A stretch of DNA of 64,000 nt from Flavobacterium quisquiliarum (GCF_019308285.1 NZ_WWEM01000032.1:16137-80136), one strand, 5' to 3'. Shown: positions 19,273-27,725, counted from the first letter of the stretch. The notes: generated from the letters alone by a model not told the origin. Program-made: numbers and translations.

Positions 19273-19603
19273 TTTTTCTTTTTTAAATAACCTTTTTACC
19301 AATCTTTTTACACGATTGATTTTAGAAAATTCCATCATCATTATCACTGTCTCATCTACAAAAAATATGTTTTTGCTGCTTTCCAATTCCATCTCCTCTT
19401 TAGATTTAATCAAAAAGACCTAACAAAACCTTTAAAAGGAAGTAATTTAACGATAAAGAACATCTTACTTCTTTATAGTTCTATAAAAACAAAAAAACAT
19501 TACCAAATTTGTAACTGTTGATAAACTTTTTTGGGGGAAGTTTATGATTCCTAATTTTATTCTTCTTAGAGTAAATTGAATCATTTATCAATAATCTGAA
19601 AGC

Positions 19604-19625
19604 CGGTTATTACCACCAATAACCG
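19604..19625. terminator. Hairpin, possible terminator
   Basis: A perfect 8-bp stem (CGGTTATT / AATAACCG) with a 6-nt loop. There is no clear U-tract, so it may be part of a two-hairpin element with the next stem rather than a terminator by itself. Confidence 0.4.
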
Positions 19626-19642
19626 ACTAAATAAATATAGAA

Positions 19643-19674
19643 TTCAATTACTGGCTTTTTCGCCAGTAATTGAA
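19643..19674. terminator. Strong 13-bp hairpin, possible terminator
   Basis: A perfect 13-bp stem (TTCAATTACTGGC / GCCAGTAATTGAA) with loop TTTTTC, about 370 bp after the orphan receiver stop and 140 bp before the next gene. A U-tract is lacking on both sides. It could be a terminator or a protein-binding palindrome. Confidence 0.45.
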
Positions 19675-19813
19675 CTATAAATGTAAATGATTTAGAAGTA
19701 TTAAATAATCTTTACTATTTCAGAAAATTGATAAAATATAAAATGCTTAAAAACAGTTGCTACAAAATATTCTCCAATTTGTATAAAACTGCAGTAAAAA
19801 CTAATTAAAATCA

Positions 19814-20194
19814 TTGATGCAGCATATTTATCAGAACGATTTTGGAGAAATTTATAGTGATCAAATAAGACTGATCATTTTAAATCAAAAGAAAACTATT
19901 CATTTAAAAAGCATCAATAAAATTAGATTTATTAAAAGAAAAACATACTTTTCAAATTATACCGCTTTATTATTTGCCATTGTATTTTTTAATATTCTAA
20001 AGCCTACTGAAAAATCACTAATCTTTGCTTTAATTATATTTCTACTTACGATTATCTGTTTCCATCTGAAATTAAACCAGCATAAGATCATCATCATTAG
20101 AAAAAATGATTTCATAAAAATTGATGTAGAAAAAAAACTGAGTAAGGATGCTGAAAATTTTGTCTATCACTTGAAACAATTATACAGCCTTTGA
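19814..20194 (+). CDS. Small protein with two membrane segments, function unknown
   Basis: A 126-aa protein with a soluble N-terminus of about 50 residues, two adjacent hydrophobic segments ('YTALLFAIVFFNIL' and 'LIFALIIFLLTIICF') separated by a short turn, and a basic cytoplasmic tail ending 'DAENFVYHLKQLYSL'. The layout recalls small PH-like membrane proteins, but I do not recognise a family. It stands alone. Confidence 0.6.
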   Translation: MMQHIYQNDFGEIYSDQIRLIILNQKKTIHLKSINKIRFIKRKTYFSNYTALLFAIVFFNILKPTEKSLIFALIIFLLTIICFHLKLNQHKIIIIRKNDFIKIDVEKKLSKDAENFVYHLKQLYSL

Positions 20195-20557
20195 GAATAT
20201 TATAAATGCAGTATAAAAGCGGGATCCGACGTTTTTTCAAATCCCTTTTCTTCTACGAAAAGGCAAGAAACAAAAGAAAAAAATTATGCCAGACTCTCCA
20301 AATCTAAAAATCCGTATTTTTTTTCTTTTCAATTACTATAAACATACTTCTCAAAACCCTTATTTAATTAATTTCAAACTAAAAAAATCCTATTTCTCAG
20401 TATTAAAAGAAAACCATAAAACATTTATTACAAATAATAAATCCAGCTTTGCAAAAAACTTTTATTTTTGTTTTAATCAAATACATATCAATACATTAAA
20501 CACATACAAAACCCTGAGTAACAAATCTGAACATTAAATTTAACACCAGTTTGACAG
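20195..20557. other. Intergenic region upstream of the hydrolase
   Basis: The open frame at 20286-20537 is rich in Lys, Asn, Phe and Ile and looks like chance translation of AT-rich DNA. I see no hairpin or RNA gene. The hydrolase promoter should lie here. Confidence 0.45.
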
Positions 20558-21505
20558 ATGAAAAAAATACATTTTGTAATACTTCTTATTGTTTTCGTTT
20601 CTAATAAATCATTTACACAGACTCAAACTCATTATGATACTTTGTCGGTGGGTAAAATAAAACAAGTCATCTCTTATAAAGGAAAACAGACTTCTCCTCT
20701 GATTTTATTTTTACATGGCGGACCTGGCAGTTCTCGAATGAATCAAGCGGAAAAATTTACGAATAAACTTGAAGATCATTTTTTGGTGGTTCAGTGGGAC
20801 CAAAGAGACGCAGGCAGAACTTTAGCTCTTAATAAGTCTTCGGAGCCAATCACGCTGGAACTAATGGAAAATGATACTTATGAATTGGTAAAGCTACTTT
20901 TAAAAAAATTTAATAAACAAAAAATATATCTCGCAGGCGAATCTTGGGGAACTGTGTTAGGATTTTACATGACTCAAAAGCATCCCGATTTATTAAATGC
21001 CTATCTGGCATTCAGCCCTGTAATCGATCAATCTAACAGCGAGCGAATACTGCTGGATAAACTTAAAGCTGACGCAAAAGAAAAACATAACACTGCTGGC
21101 GAAAAAGAACTAAAAACGGTAAAAATTCCTTTTGAAAACTACCAACAAATATTTTATTCACGAAAATGGATGTTTAATTATGATGGACAGCCCTTTGCAG
21201 ATAAAGATACAACTGTAGTAAAAGAATATCTTAAATCCTGGTCAGACACTTGGATGCCAACATGGAATAAAGCTATTAAACAAAATCTTTTTAAAGATCT
21301 TCCTTCTGTTAAATGCCCTGTATATTTCTTTATTGGCGAAAAAGATCTCCAAACCAACTTTACTATTGCTGAAAAATATTTCGATAAACTAAAGGCTCCT
21401 AAGAAAAAAATATTTTTGTTTAAAGATGCTGGTCATTCTGTTCTAACTGAAAAATCAGAAGAAGTTCAAAAAATAATTATTGATGAAATTTTAAAAGGCA
21501 GTTAA
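20558..21505 (+). CDS. Exported alpha/beta hydrolase (proline iminopeptidase-like)
   Basis: A 315-aa protein with a signal peptide ('MKKIHFVILLIVFVSNKSFTQ'-type, cleavage near residue 20). The oxyanion-hole motif is 'FLHGGPGSSRMN', the nucleophile elbow 'LAGESWGTVLGFY' gives the catalytic Ser, the acid is likely the Asp in 'FFIGEKDLQTNF', and the His is in 'KDAGHSVLTEK'. HGGPGS is the signature of prolyl aminopeptidase-type hydrolases (S33). A periplasmic peptidase or esterase role is likely; the true substrate is open. Confidence 0.85.
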   Translation: MKKIHFVILLIVFVSNKSFTQTQTHYDTLSVGKIKQVISYKGKQTSPLILFLHGGPGSSRMNQAEKFTNKLEDHFLVVQWDQRDAGRTLALNKSSEPITLELMENDTYELVKLLLKKFNKQKIYLAGESWGTVLGFYMTQKHPDLLNAYLAFSPVIDQSNSERILLDKLKADAKEKHNTAGEKELKTVKIPFENYQQIFYSRKWMFNYDGQPFADKDTTVVKEYLKSWSDTWMPTWNKAIKQNLFKDLPSVKCPVYFFIGEKDLQTNFTIAEKYFDKLKAPKKKIFLFKDAGHSVLTEKSEEVQKIIIDEILKGS

Positions 21506-21576
21506 AATATAATTAGCTTTTCTATTCAACAGAAAAGTAAAGTTTTTACAAAAGAAAGAAAATTCTTTAAATTTAT

Positions 21577-21584
21577 TATATTTG
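21577..21584 (+). promoter_or_regulatory. Possible -7 box of the restriction endonuclease gene
   Basis: TATATTTG matches the Bacteroidota -7 consensus TAnnTTTG, 48 bp before the nuclease start. No good upstream TTG element is present. The inverted repeat AACTC-GA-GAGTT lies a few bases downstream and could be an operator. Confidence 0.35.
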
Positions 21585-21631
21585 AAACTCGAGAGTTACA
21601 AATGATAAATAATTAAAGAAGTTTTAAAACA

Positions 21632-22402
21632 ATGAAACTGAATCATAAAATAATTGAGCAGAAAGATTATTATTATGTGAGTAACACAAAAGCATTTTTG
21701 GGCTTACCAATTTCTAAAGTTCAAATACAGCAAGTTATAGATTTTTCATTTGAAATGTGTTTTGGAAAAGGACATCATAGAAATTGCCGAACAGGCGGAC
21801 AATATGAAAGAAAAAAAAGCGAGAAATTTTGCAATACTTTTCAGGGAAAACTAGCAGAGACTGTTCTTTACAATTATTTTAAAGACCAAAATCTTGAATC
21901 TAGAAAACTTGATTTTGAAATTTATGGTGAAGGTGTTTGGGATGATTCGGACTTGGAAATTAAGGGCCGAAAAATCAATGTTAAATCTGTTGCTGCTCAG
22001 TCCAATTTATTGCTTCTTGAAACAAAAGACTGGAATTACGAGGGACAATACATTCCGAACCTTTCATTAAATAACAATTCTACAATTCAATATGATTATT
22101 TTATTTTGGTTAGAATTCAGCCGGATATAAAAAAATTATTTACAGCTAAAAAGTGCTTATATAACGATGAAATGACAAAAAATGAAATTGAAGAGTTAAT
22201 ATTCAATTCAGTCTGGGAGTTTGATATAGCAGGATATTGCAGCAATAAAGATTTTATAAATGCTATTAAAGATAATAATATCCTGCCTCAAAATGCAATG
22301 CTAAATCAATATACTAAAATGGATGCCAGCAATTACTACATCCAAAGTGGCGATCTGCATCCGATTGATAATTTAGTAAAAATATTAAGCTCTGAAATTT
22401 AA
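21632..22402 (+). CDS. Putative type II restriction endonuclease (PD-(D/E)xK-like)
   Basis: The 256-aa protein has 'FQGKLAETVLYNYF' followed by 'EGVWDDSDLEIKGRKINVKSVA', a D...ExK arrangement with a further Lys on the next strand, as in PD-(D/E)xK nucleases. It converges on a C5-cytosine methyltransferase gene with only 36 bp between stop codons, which is the main reason to call it the restriction partner. It probably cuts the unmodified site that the methylase protects. I do not recognise an isoschizomer, so the target sequence is unknown. Confidence 0.7.
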   Translation: MKLNHKIIEQKDYYYVSNTKAFLGLPISKVQIQQVIDFSFEMCFGKGHHRNCRTGGQYERKKSEKFCNTFQGKLAETVLYNYFKDQNLESRKLDFEIYGEGVWDDSDLEIKGRKINVKSVAAQSNLLLLETKDWNYEGQYIPNLSLNNNSTIQYDYFILVRIQPDIKKLFTAKKCLYNDEMTKNEIEELIFNSVWEFDIAGYCSNKDFINAIKDNNILPQNAMLNQYTKMDASNYYIQSGDLHPIDNLVKILSSEI

Positions 22403-22438
22403 TAATGTCAATTTCTACTGTAATTTTCAAGTTAAAAA

Positions 22439-23425
22439 TTATCGTATTGTATTAGTCAATACTGGTACATTTTCTAGAACCTCCAATATCTTCTTAGATA
22501 ATGCTTCAATTACTGGAACGCTGACAGAGTTTCCTGCCTGCTTATACAAACTAGAATTAGCCAGTCTCGCTGGAATTTTAAATGAATCTGGAAAACCTTG
22601 AAATCTTAAGCATTCTCTTGGCGTTAACTTTCTAAATCCAAAATCTGTTTTTATTAGGGGAACATTATGTCCGCCTGTTCCCATATTTGCAGTTAAAGTT
22701 GGACAGACATTCGATTTATTTTCTCTAACATATTGCCTTCTGAATTGATATACTGTATCTTTTGACTTCATTGTCTCTTTCAGCATATTAAACATGTATT
22801 TATCTTCCTTATAATAGAAATTTTCTTCTACTTTTTCTTTGGTAATTACATCTTCAATTGTTCGAGTTAATTCTTCTTTTCCAGGAAATTTAAAAGTTTT
22901 TTCTGCATCAGGATATTCTAATGTATCAAATGCCACCATAAATATCCTTTCTCTATTATGAGGTATGTTTCCGTAATCTTTCGTATTTAAAACTTGTGAT
23001 TGAAATGAGTAGTTTCTTTCTCTTAACGAGGATTCTATCACTTTCATTGTTTTTCCGTTGTCATGATTCACAAGGTTTTTTACATTTTCTAAGAATATCA
23101 CTTTAGGCCTCATAGTATCTACGAAATCTAAAATTCTAAAAAAGTGATTTCCTCTATTATCATCAAAACCTTTTCTATAACCAGCTACCGAAAATGGCTG
23201 GCAAGGAAATCCGCCCGTCAAAATATCAACTTTCGGAATATTATCTAGATCCAATTCTAAAACATCTCCCTCAATAAGTTCATGTTTAAAATTTTCTCGA
23301 TATGTTATACAAGCATTTTTATCAAACTCATTGGCCCAAAGTAAGTCAAATCCAGAATTTTTAAATCCCATACAAATTCCGCCAATACCTGCATACAAAC
23401 TCCCTACCTTAAACTTTTCACTCAT
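22439..23425 (-). CDS. DNA (cytosine-5)-methyltransferase of a type II R-M system
   Basis: A 328-aa methylase with the C5 motifs in order: motif I 'VGSLYAGIGGICMGF' (SAM), motif IV 'DILTGGFPCQPFSVAG' (catalytic Cys), motif VI 'VIFLENVKNLV' (ENV), motif VIII region 'NIPHNRERIFMVAF', motif IX 'RKLTPRECLRFQGFP' and motif X 'YKQAGNSVSVPVIEAL'. The target-recognition region between VIII and IX is about 85 residues, short enough for a single 4-6 bp target. No N-terminal HTH is present, so any promoter control must come from another factor. Confidence 0.96.
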   Translation of the reverse strand: MSEKFKVGSLYAGIGGICMGFKNSGFDLLWANEFDKNACITYRENFKHELIEGDVLELDLDNIPKVDILTGGFPCQPFSVAGYRKGFDDNRGNHFFRILDFVDTMRPKVIFLENVKNLVNHDNGKTMKVIESSLRERNYSFQSQVLNTKDYGNIPHNRERIFMVAFDTLEYPDAEKTFKFPGKEELTRTIEDVITKEKVEENFYYKEDKYMFNMLKETMKSKDTVYQFRRQYVRENKSNVCPTLTANMGTGGHNVPLIKTDFGFRKLTPRECLRFQGFPDSFKIPARLANSSLYKQAGNSVSVPVIEALSKKILEVLENVPVLTNTIR

Positions 23426-23448
23426 TGCTCTTAATCTTTTTTATGCCA

Positions 23449-23472
23449 ATTTGTACTTAAGGTACAAATATA
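23449..23472 (-). promoter_or_regulatory. Methyltransferase promoter with overlapping operator-like palindrome
   Basis: On the minus strand TATATTTG (23472-23465) fits the TAnnTTTG -7 box, about 40 bp before the methyltransferase start. A perfect inverted repeat ATTTGTAC-ttaag-GTACAAAT (23449-23469) overlaps the end of that box and the expected transcription start, an ideal place for a repressor. No adjacent controller gene is visible. Confidence 0.45.
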
Positions 23473-23665
23473 CATGTTATACCAATTATAATGTTAGACA
23501 AATATCGGCATCAATCAAATTTTAAGCAATAGTATAATCTGGCATATCTTGTAAAAAATCTATTCTTTGTGTAAGTAAAACATTTTTGATTTAATAAAAA
23601 ACTTCCCTTTACAGCCAGCAAAGAGAAGTTCTCATCCAAATTTAAACGACAGAATACATTGTATT

Positions 23666-23905
23666 CTAGCCATTACGAACAATATAAAAAAGTATTTCTT
23701 CTTCCAATTCTTTAGATAAAATTTCACATTCCTGTTCCTTTAAGAAATTTTTTTCCTTTTTCTTTCTATAGTTTTCGCCATTTACAATGTTATCACAGTA
23801 ATTATCGCAAATCACCTTAAATTTTTCATCAATTAAATACATCTTACGTATTGATTCAAAATACTCAGCAAACTTCATATTATATAATTGATCAGGTAAA
23901 GACAT
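23666..23905 (-). CDS. Small acidic/basic hypothetical protein
   Basis: A 79-aa protein with strong helical character: 'MKFAEYFESIRKMYLIDEKF', then a charged coiled region 'CEILSKELEEEILFYIVR'. It has the composition of a real small gene rather than a shadow, but I do not recognise a family. It is read in the same direction as the methyltransferase 240 bp further left and is not part of its operon by spacing. Confidence 0.5.
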   Translation of the reverse strand: MSLPDQLYNMKFAEYFESIRKMYLIDEKFKVICDNYCDNIVNGENYRKKKEKNFLKEQECEILSKELEEEILFYIVRNG

Positions 23906-24399
23906 CTTCTTGAAATTTAAATATTATTAAAATCCATAATCCACATTGTTGCAAAAATTCTACATTGCTCTAAATCTTTATTTTCACCATTTTACTTTTT
24001 AAAGTTTCATTTTAAGGGGTGTCAGGAGTAAAAACTGATTACACTTTCCATAATATCAAAGTTATAACCACAATCAATTTAAAACTGTACCAAGTTTCTA
24101 AATTCGGTTTCAAATTATAATTTGAAACGAAGTTTTTGACTTATTTAAATCCATATTTCTAAAAAAAGAAATGATTTATTTGATTAAAATAAAAGTTAGA
24201 TACAGAATCATTTTCGAATAAAAAGAAGTACTCAAGATAAAAGCATTCCTCTTAAAAATTAATTTTCAAACAAATAAAACCTTTAATAGCTATAATTTAG
24301 AGCAAAAACACTAATCCATATAAAAATGCCATTGTATAACTTTTAAGCAAAAAAAAAGAGCCTATAGGCTCTTAAATTTCATATGATAAAAATATTTTA
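23906..24399. other. Intergenic region right of the R-M locus
   Basis: These 494 bp contain no supported gene. Near the right end is the terminator palindrome at 24356-24373. The rest is AT-rich with no clear promoter. Confidence 0.5.
24356..24373 (-). terminator. Terminator of the L,D-transpeptidase-like gene
   Basis: AAGAGCCTATAGGCTCTT is a perfect 18-bp palindrome, followed on the minus strand by about nine T residues, 26 bp beyond the stop codon. Confidence 0.85.
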
Positions 24400-25002
24400 T
24401 TAATAATAAACCGAAAGCATGATTTTAGAATCTGAGCCTTCAATAAACTTGTCAAGTCTTTTAAAGAATGCTTCGCTTACCATTGGACAACCGTGGCTGT
24501 TAATGATGTAATATTCCTTTTCATCATCTGGAACCTCTTTATAACAATGCAATACTATAGCTCTTTTCTGGGCATTGTTGTTTGACTCGTCCATTCCACT
24601 TAATCTATATGCTTTTCCAAAAACCCCTTTATAAGGTTTCTCTACTCCATAACGACCTAAAGAAGTACAGTTAGAATTTGGCATATTGCTGAACTGTAAA
24701 ATATCTCCTTTTATACCTGTTTCAGATCCAGAACCATGAGCTACAAGCCCTTGATCTATAATTCTCTCATTTTCAAGATCGTAAACAAAAAAACGGTTTT
24801 TTCCAGATTTGATCTTCATGTCAACAAGAAAAGCAATCTTCTTGCTATAGCCACGATTAGCAGAAACATAAGTCTTAACCTCACTTACATGTTCGTTAAG
24901 TCTTGCTAATTCAATTTCATTTAAAATTTCTTTCTTGTTCGTTAAGTTGTAGGTTGTAAACGAACTTAGAGAAAAAAGCAGTGCTACAAAAAATATTCTC
25001 AT
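24400..25002 (-). CDS. Exported L,D-transpeptidase-like protein (YkuD_2 type)
   Basis: The 200-aa protein has a signal peptide ('MRIFFVALLFSLSSFTTYN') and the catalytic-site motif 'YYIINSHGCPMVSEAFFKR', i.e. the S-H-G-C core of L,D-transpeptidases with Met-Val after Pro instead of the usual Arg. The earlier 'FFVYDLENERIIDQGLVAHG' and 'LGRYGV' blocks match the YkuD_2 family. It should act in the periplasm on peptidoglycan cross-links or lipoprotein anchoring. It sits directly next to the phage-derived island, in the opposite direction to the early genes, and is probably chromosomal background. Confidence 0.88.
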   Translation of the reverse strand: MRIFFVALLFSLSSFTTYNLTNKKEILNEIELARLNEHVSEVKTYVSANRGYSKKIAFLVDMKIKSGKNRFFVYDLENERIIDQGLVAHGSGSETGIKGDILQFSNMPNSNCTSLGRYGVEKPYKGVFGKAYRLSGMDESNNNAQKRAIVLHCYKEVPDDEKEYYIINSHGCPMVSEAFFKRLDKFIEGSDSKIMLSVYY

Positions 25003-25084
25003 AAGCAGGCCATAAATTAAAGTTAAAAAAACAGATTTGGGTACTATGTCAAAAATAAAATCACGGGCCTCATCTTTGACTTTG

Positions 25085-25092
25085 CAAAATTA
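25085..25092 (-). promoter_or_regulatory. Possible -7 box for the L,D-transpeptidase-like gene
   Basis: On the minus strand TAATTTTG fits TAnnTTTG, about 83 bp before the start codon, with a TTG 15 bp further upstream (25110-25108). The spacing is somewhat short for the Bacteroidota consensus. Confidence 0.3.
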
Positions 25093-25220
25093 TGTACAAA
25101 TTTTACACAATTCCCACATTTCAGATGTTAAATATATTATAAATATTTGATTAGTTGAACTTTACAAAGGCTTTTTTTTTATCAACGAGATGTTTTTTAA
25201 CATAAAACGAATTAAAAAAA

Positions 25221-25244
25221 CCATTATAACATGCATTATAATGG
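25221..25244 (-). terminator. Terminator of the S24 repressor gene
   Basis: A perfect 9-bp stem CCATTATAA / TTATAATGG with a 6-nt loop, followed on the minus strand by TTTTTTT, 26 bp after the repressor stop. Confidence 0.8.
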
Positions 25245-25270
25245 CTTTCTTTTCTTTTTTTAATAAAAAC

Positions 25271-25954
25271 TTACATCATTGTATTAATTCTAATACTTGC
25301 TTTTATAAGTGCTAAGGCTGAAATTTTTGAAATATGAATATCTTTTGGCTGATGGTGTGAATTTTGGCTTACCAATTTCACATACTCAACACCTTGATCT
25401 GATTTTTGAACATATTTTACTGTAATATATTCTTCCCAATCATTTAGCTTCACACTCAGAAGATACATTTCTCCAAAAAAGATATTTTCGAATTCTGTTT
25501 CTTTATACAAAACGATATCCCCAGATTTCAATAACGGATACATACTATCTCCCGTTACTGAAATAGCACCATCGCATTTAGGTAGATTCGGAATTTTAAT
25601 AGTATCTAAAACTCTTTGCGGTTCACCGCTATTGAACAACTCCCGTAATCCTGCAACAGCTTCCAAATCATATAATGGTATTTCCTGATTAATATGAATA
25701 GAATCTACCGTCCTTCTGTCATTATTCATGATAACCACGCTGGTATTTTCTTCCTTTATCATAGGCCCATTTCCCGTCAAAAGCCACTCCGAATTGATAT
25801 CTGGATAGTGATGTAAAATTTTACACGCCTTATCAGTTCCCATATTACTGCTATTATCCAAAAACTTATTAGAAAAACCTAAATCGTTACAAAACTTATA
25901 CTTAGTAATCCCTTTATAGTCAAGGTATTCTCTCATCCTCTCAGTTGACCCCAT
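25271..25954 (-). CDS. Phage-type repressor, HTH plus S24 (LexA/CI-like) peptidase
   Basis: A 227-aa protein. The N-terminal helix-turn-helix (residues about 5-65) includes 'LDYKGITKYKFCNDLGFSNK' and the typical 'INSEWLLTGNGPM'. The C-terminal S24 domain has a likely Ala-Gly self-cleavage site in 'LEAVAGLRELF', the nucleophile Ser in 'ISVTGDSMYPLLKSGDIV' and the general-base Lys in 'YITVKYVQK'. Such repressors cleave themselves with RecA during DNA damage. It faces the early genes of the island across a promoter/operator region and is the obvious switch. The cleavage dyad appears intact, so the element may still be inducible. Confidence 0.92.
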   Translation of the reverse strand: MGSTERMREYLDYKGITKYKFCNDLGFSNKFLDNSSNMGTDKACKILHHYPDINSEWLLTGNGPMIKEENTSVVIMNNDRRTVDSIHINQEIPLYDLEAVAGLRELFNSGEPQRVLDTIKIPNLPKCDGAISVTGDSMYPLLKSGDIVLYKETEFENIFFGEMYLLSVKLNDWEEYITVKYVQKSDQGVEYVKLVSQNSHHQPKDIHISKISALALIKASIRINTMM

Positions 25955-25983
25955 AAAAAAGCGTATTTTTTTACGTTAAAAAT

Positions 25984-26015
25984 TTGTTTTAATGTATTAT
26001 TTTACATTATATTTG
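25984..26015 (+). promoter_or_regulatory. Early promoter with overlapping operator-like inverted repeat
   Basis: TTG (25984-25986) and TATATTTG (26008-26015), 21 nt apart, fit the Bacteroidota TTG/TAnnTTTG promoter. Between them is a perfect inverted repeat AATGTA-ttattt-TACATT (25991-26008), where a bound repressor would block RNA polymerase. It drives the rightward early genes and is the natural target of the divergent S24 repressor. The assignment is positional. Confidence 0.5.
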
Positions 26016-26023
26016 CAAAGTAA

Positions 26024-26247
26024 AGAAAAATAAAATTCAAAAACAACAGAAACTTTAACAAATTCATGAAGTACATCATTAATACAAAAATCACACAAGA
26101 CAAACAATAACCTAAAAACAAACAAGTTAAACATAGTTTAAGTGACTAAAAAATAAAAAAGCAAGCCACTACGCTCAATAGGAATAAAACTACGAATTAA
26201 AGGTAAAATAAATCACTAACAACAAAAACAATAGCAATTGATCCAAA
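26024..26247. other. Early leader region
   Basis: This stretch lies between the early promoter and the first supported gene. It holds a 14-codon reading frame (26066-26110, MKYIINTKITQDKQ) that could be a leader peptide but has no independent support. No hairpin is obvious. Confidence 0.3.
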
Positions 26248-26385
26248 ATGGAAACAAATCAAATCAAAGAAAAAATTCAGGAACTAGAAAATTGGCTTGT
26301 TGAAAATCCAAGCAGTCCTGAAAGAAATTTAATAGAATCTGACATTAAAAAATTACGAACCTTATTAGAGAAAAATCATGAGTAA
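26248..26385 (+). CDS. Small early protein, 45 aa, helical
   Basis: Forty-five codons from an ATG after an A-rich leader; the stop lies 5 bp inside the next gene (8-nt overlap), which supports translation coupling. The product 'METNQIKEKIQELENWLVEN' continues as an amphipathic helical protein with heptad-like spacing. It is the first gene after the early promoter. Function unknown; a small phage accessory protein is likely. Confidence 0.55.
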   Translation: METNQIKEKIQELENWLVENPSSPERNLIESDIKKLRTLLEKNHE

Positions 26386-26656
26386 AAATCAAATCGAAGC
26401 ACGTATTGCACAATTGTATCTGGCACTTCAATATTGTTCTGAAAGATCAAGAACTTTTACTGCTGGAGAAAGAATCTGCATTAATCAGGAACGTTTTCAA
26501 TGGATGCATATTCTGGACAATGAAGCTTCTGCTCCCCGTCCCGTTCCACTAAGCATAGAAAATAAATTAAAAGAGGTTTCCAGATTAATTGCCCTCCACA
26601 ATTTCAAACCTTATTATGGAGATCCTTTTAAAGAAGAAATTCTATTACAAAACTAA
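26378..26656 (+). CDS. Early protein, 92 aa, unknown
   Basis: A 92-aa protein that overlaps the preceding small gene and lies 29 bp before the DUF3164 gene, so it is part of the early operon. The sequence begins 'MSKNQIEARIAQLYLALQYC' and is helical and charged, with one 'HNFKPYYGDPFKEE' segment near the end. I do not recognise a family. Size and position fit the small genes that follow the repressor in Mu-like phages. Confidence 0.65.
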   Translation: MSKNQIEARIAQLYLALQYCSERSRTFTAGERICINQERFQWMHILDNEASAPRPVPLSIENKLKEVSRLIALHNFKPYYGDPFKEEILLQN

Positions 26657-26685
26657 ATCAACATTTAAACTAAAAGCCCAATATT

Positions 26686-27402
26686 ATGAACACGCCGTTA
26701 ACAAACACAATGACATCAGCTATGGATTTATCTCAATTTTCTGCACAAGAATTAAAAGAGGCTTTAAACCGAATTGAAAACAAAAAGAATGAGGAAAGAG
26801 AAGCTTATAAAAAACTAGTTGCTGAAACTATTCCAAGAGCACTTTCAAGATTACACGAAACATCCGAAATGATGCGTAATGCCAAAACGGAAACTTTTAG
26901 ATTGTTTGAGACTATTTTGGATCTAAAAAATCAGGTGTATGGTTTTAAAGAAAAACAAATGTCGCATACTTTCTCTAATGATAAGGAAGAAATTACGATT
27001 GGATACCGCATTAATGAAGGTTGGGACGATACCGTAACTATTGGCATTGAAAAAGTACAGCATTATATCTCTTCTCTTTCTACCACCAAAGAAACTGCCG
27101 CACTGGTAAAAATCGTTTTTAACCTACTCAAAAAAGACGCAAAAGGAAACCTAAAAGGTTCCAGAGTTTTAGAACTTCAAAAACTGACAAAAGAATTTAA
27201 CAACGAAGAATTTACAGATGGTGTCGAAATTATCGCTTCTTCTTTTAAACCTGTGCGTTCCAGCTGGTTTATTGAGGCCAGCCGAATTGATGATAATGGC
27301 GTAAGAACCAATATTCCGTTATCCATGTCTTCTGTAGATTTTTTACAAGGATATGCTTTTGATTTCTTTAATCAGCAAAACGAACAAAATCATGCAGCCT
27401 AA
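26686..27402 (+). CDS. DUF3164 family protein (Mu-like phage early protein)
   Basis: A 238-aa protein whose central block ('EITIGYRINEGWDDTVTIGI' and 'DAKGNLKGSRVLELQKLTKE') and C-terminal 'FKPVRSSWFIEASRIDDNG' match the DUF3164 family found in the early regions of Mu-like transposable phages. The N-terminal third is a long charged helix. The molecular role is unknown. It is the strongest trace that the island derives from a Mu-like phage, although the transposase genes MuA/MuB and Ner, which normally lie beside it, are absent. Confidence 0.8.
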   Translation: MNTPLTNTMTSAMDLSQFSAQELKEALNRIENKKNEEREAYKKLVAETIPRALSRLHETSEMMRNAKTETFRLFETILDLKNQVYGFKEKQMSHTFSNDKEEITIGYRINEGWDDTVTIGIEKVQHYISSLSTTKETAALVKIVFNLLKKDAKGNLKGSRVLELQKLTKEFNNEEFTDGVEIIASSFKPVRSSWFIEASRIDDNGVRTNIPLSMSSVDFLQGYAFDFFNQQNEQNHAA

Positions 27403-27577
27403 TAATGACATTTACGCATCGGTTCTATTGGCACTCTTGCTGATTGCAACCAATTTGAAACCTATTCTAATGTTTCGCGAATGGTTTTTCTTCAGAATAA
27501 AAACAATTTTTAAACACTATTTTAATGAGCATAAAAATAAAGCCAATTACAGATCACGAAAGCTACAAAGTAAATAA
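27392..27577 (+). CDS. Small single-span membrane protein, 61 aa
   Basis: I place the start at the ATG that overlaps the DUF3164 stop (27392), giving 'MQPNNDIYASVLLALLLIAT' with one membrane helix and a strongly basic tail. The longer frame from 27353 would run inside DUF3164 and is less likely. It overlaps the next gene by 53 nt. It could be a small membrane accessory; I see no homology. Confidence 0.5.
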   Translation: MQPNNDIYASVLLALLLIATNLKPILMFREWFFFRIKTIFKHYFNEHKNKANYRSRKLQSK

Positions 27578-27725
27578 TAACATCGTTTTTAAAGACGGAC
27601 TGGGAAACTGGAACTGTAACAACGATTTGTCTCTAAAAGAACGACAGGCTTTTAACCAGTATGAAAGCATCGTGATTAAAAACCCTCGGTTTAAAAAACA
27701 CACCAAAGCCACTTACAAAGGCTAA
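27525..27725 (+). CDS. Small basic protein, 66 aa, unknown
   Basis: This frame reads 'MSIKIKPITDHESYKVNNN' and continues with 'FKDGLGNWNCNNDLSLKE'. It begins within the previous gene in another frame, as compact phage operons do. The Trp/Asn/Cys-rich middle looks like a genuine protein. No family recognised. Confidence 0.5.
   Translation: MSIKIKPITDHESYKVNNNIVFKDGLGNWNCNNDLSLKERQAFNQYESIVIKNPRFKKHTKATYKG

Larger units (their letters stand above)
19273..19813. other. Intergenic region with two strong hairpins
   Basis: No gene is supported in these 541 bp. The region contains the two perfect hairpins listed separately at 19604-19625 and 19643-19674, and otherwise AT-rich sequence. Confidence 0.5.

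Noticed and set aside
20286..20537. 83-codon open frame before the hydrolase
   Set aside because: Low-complexity Lys/Asn/Phe composition and no family resemblance.
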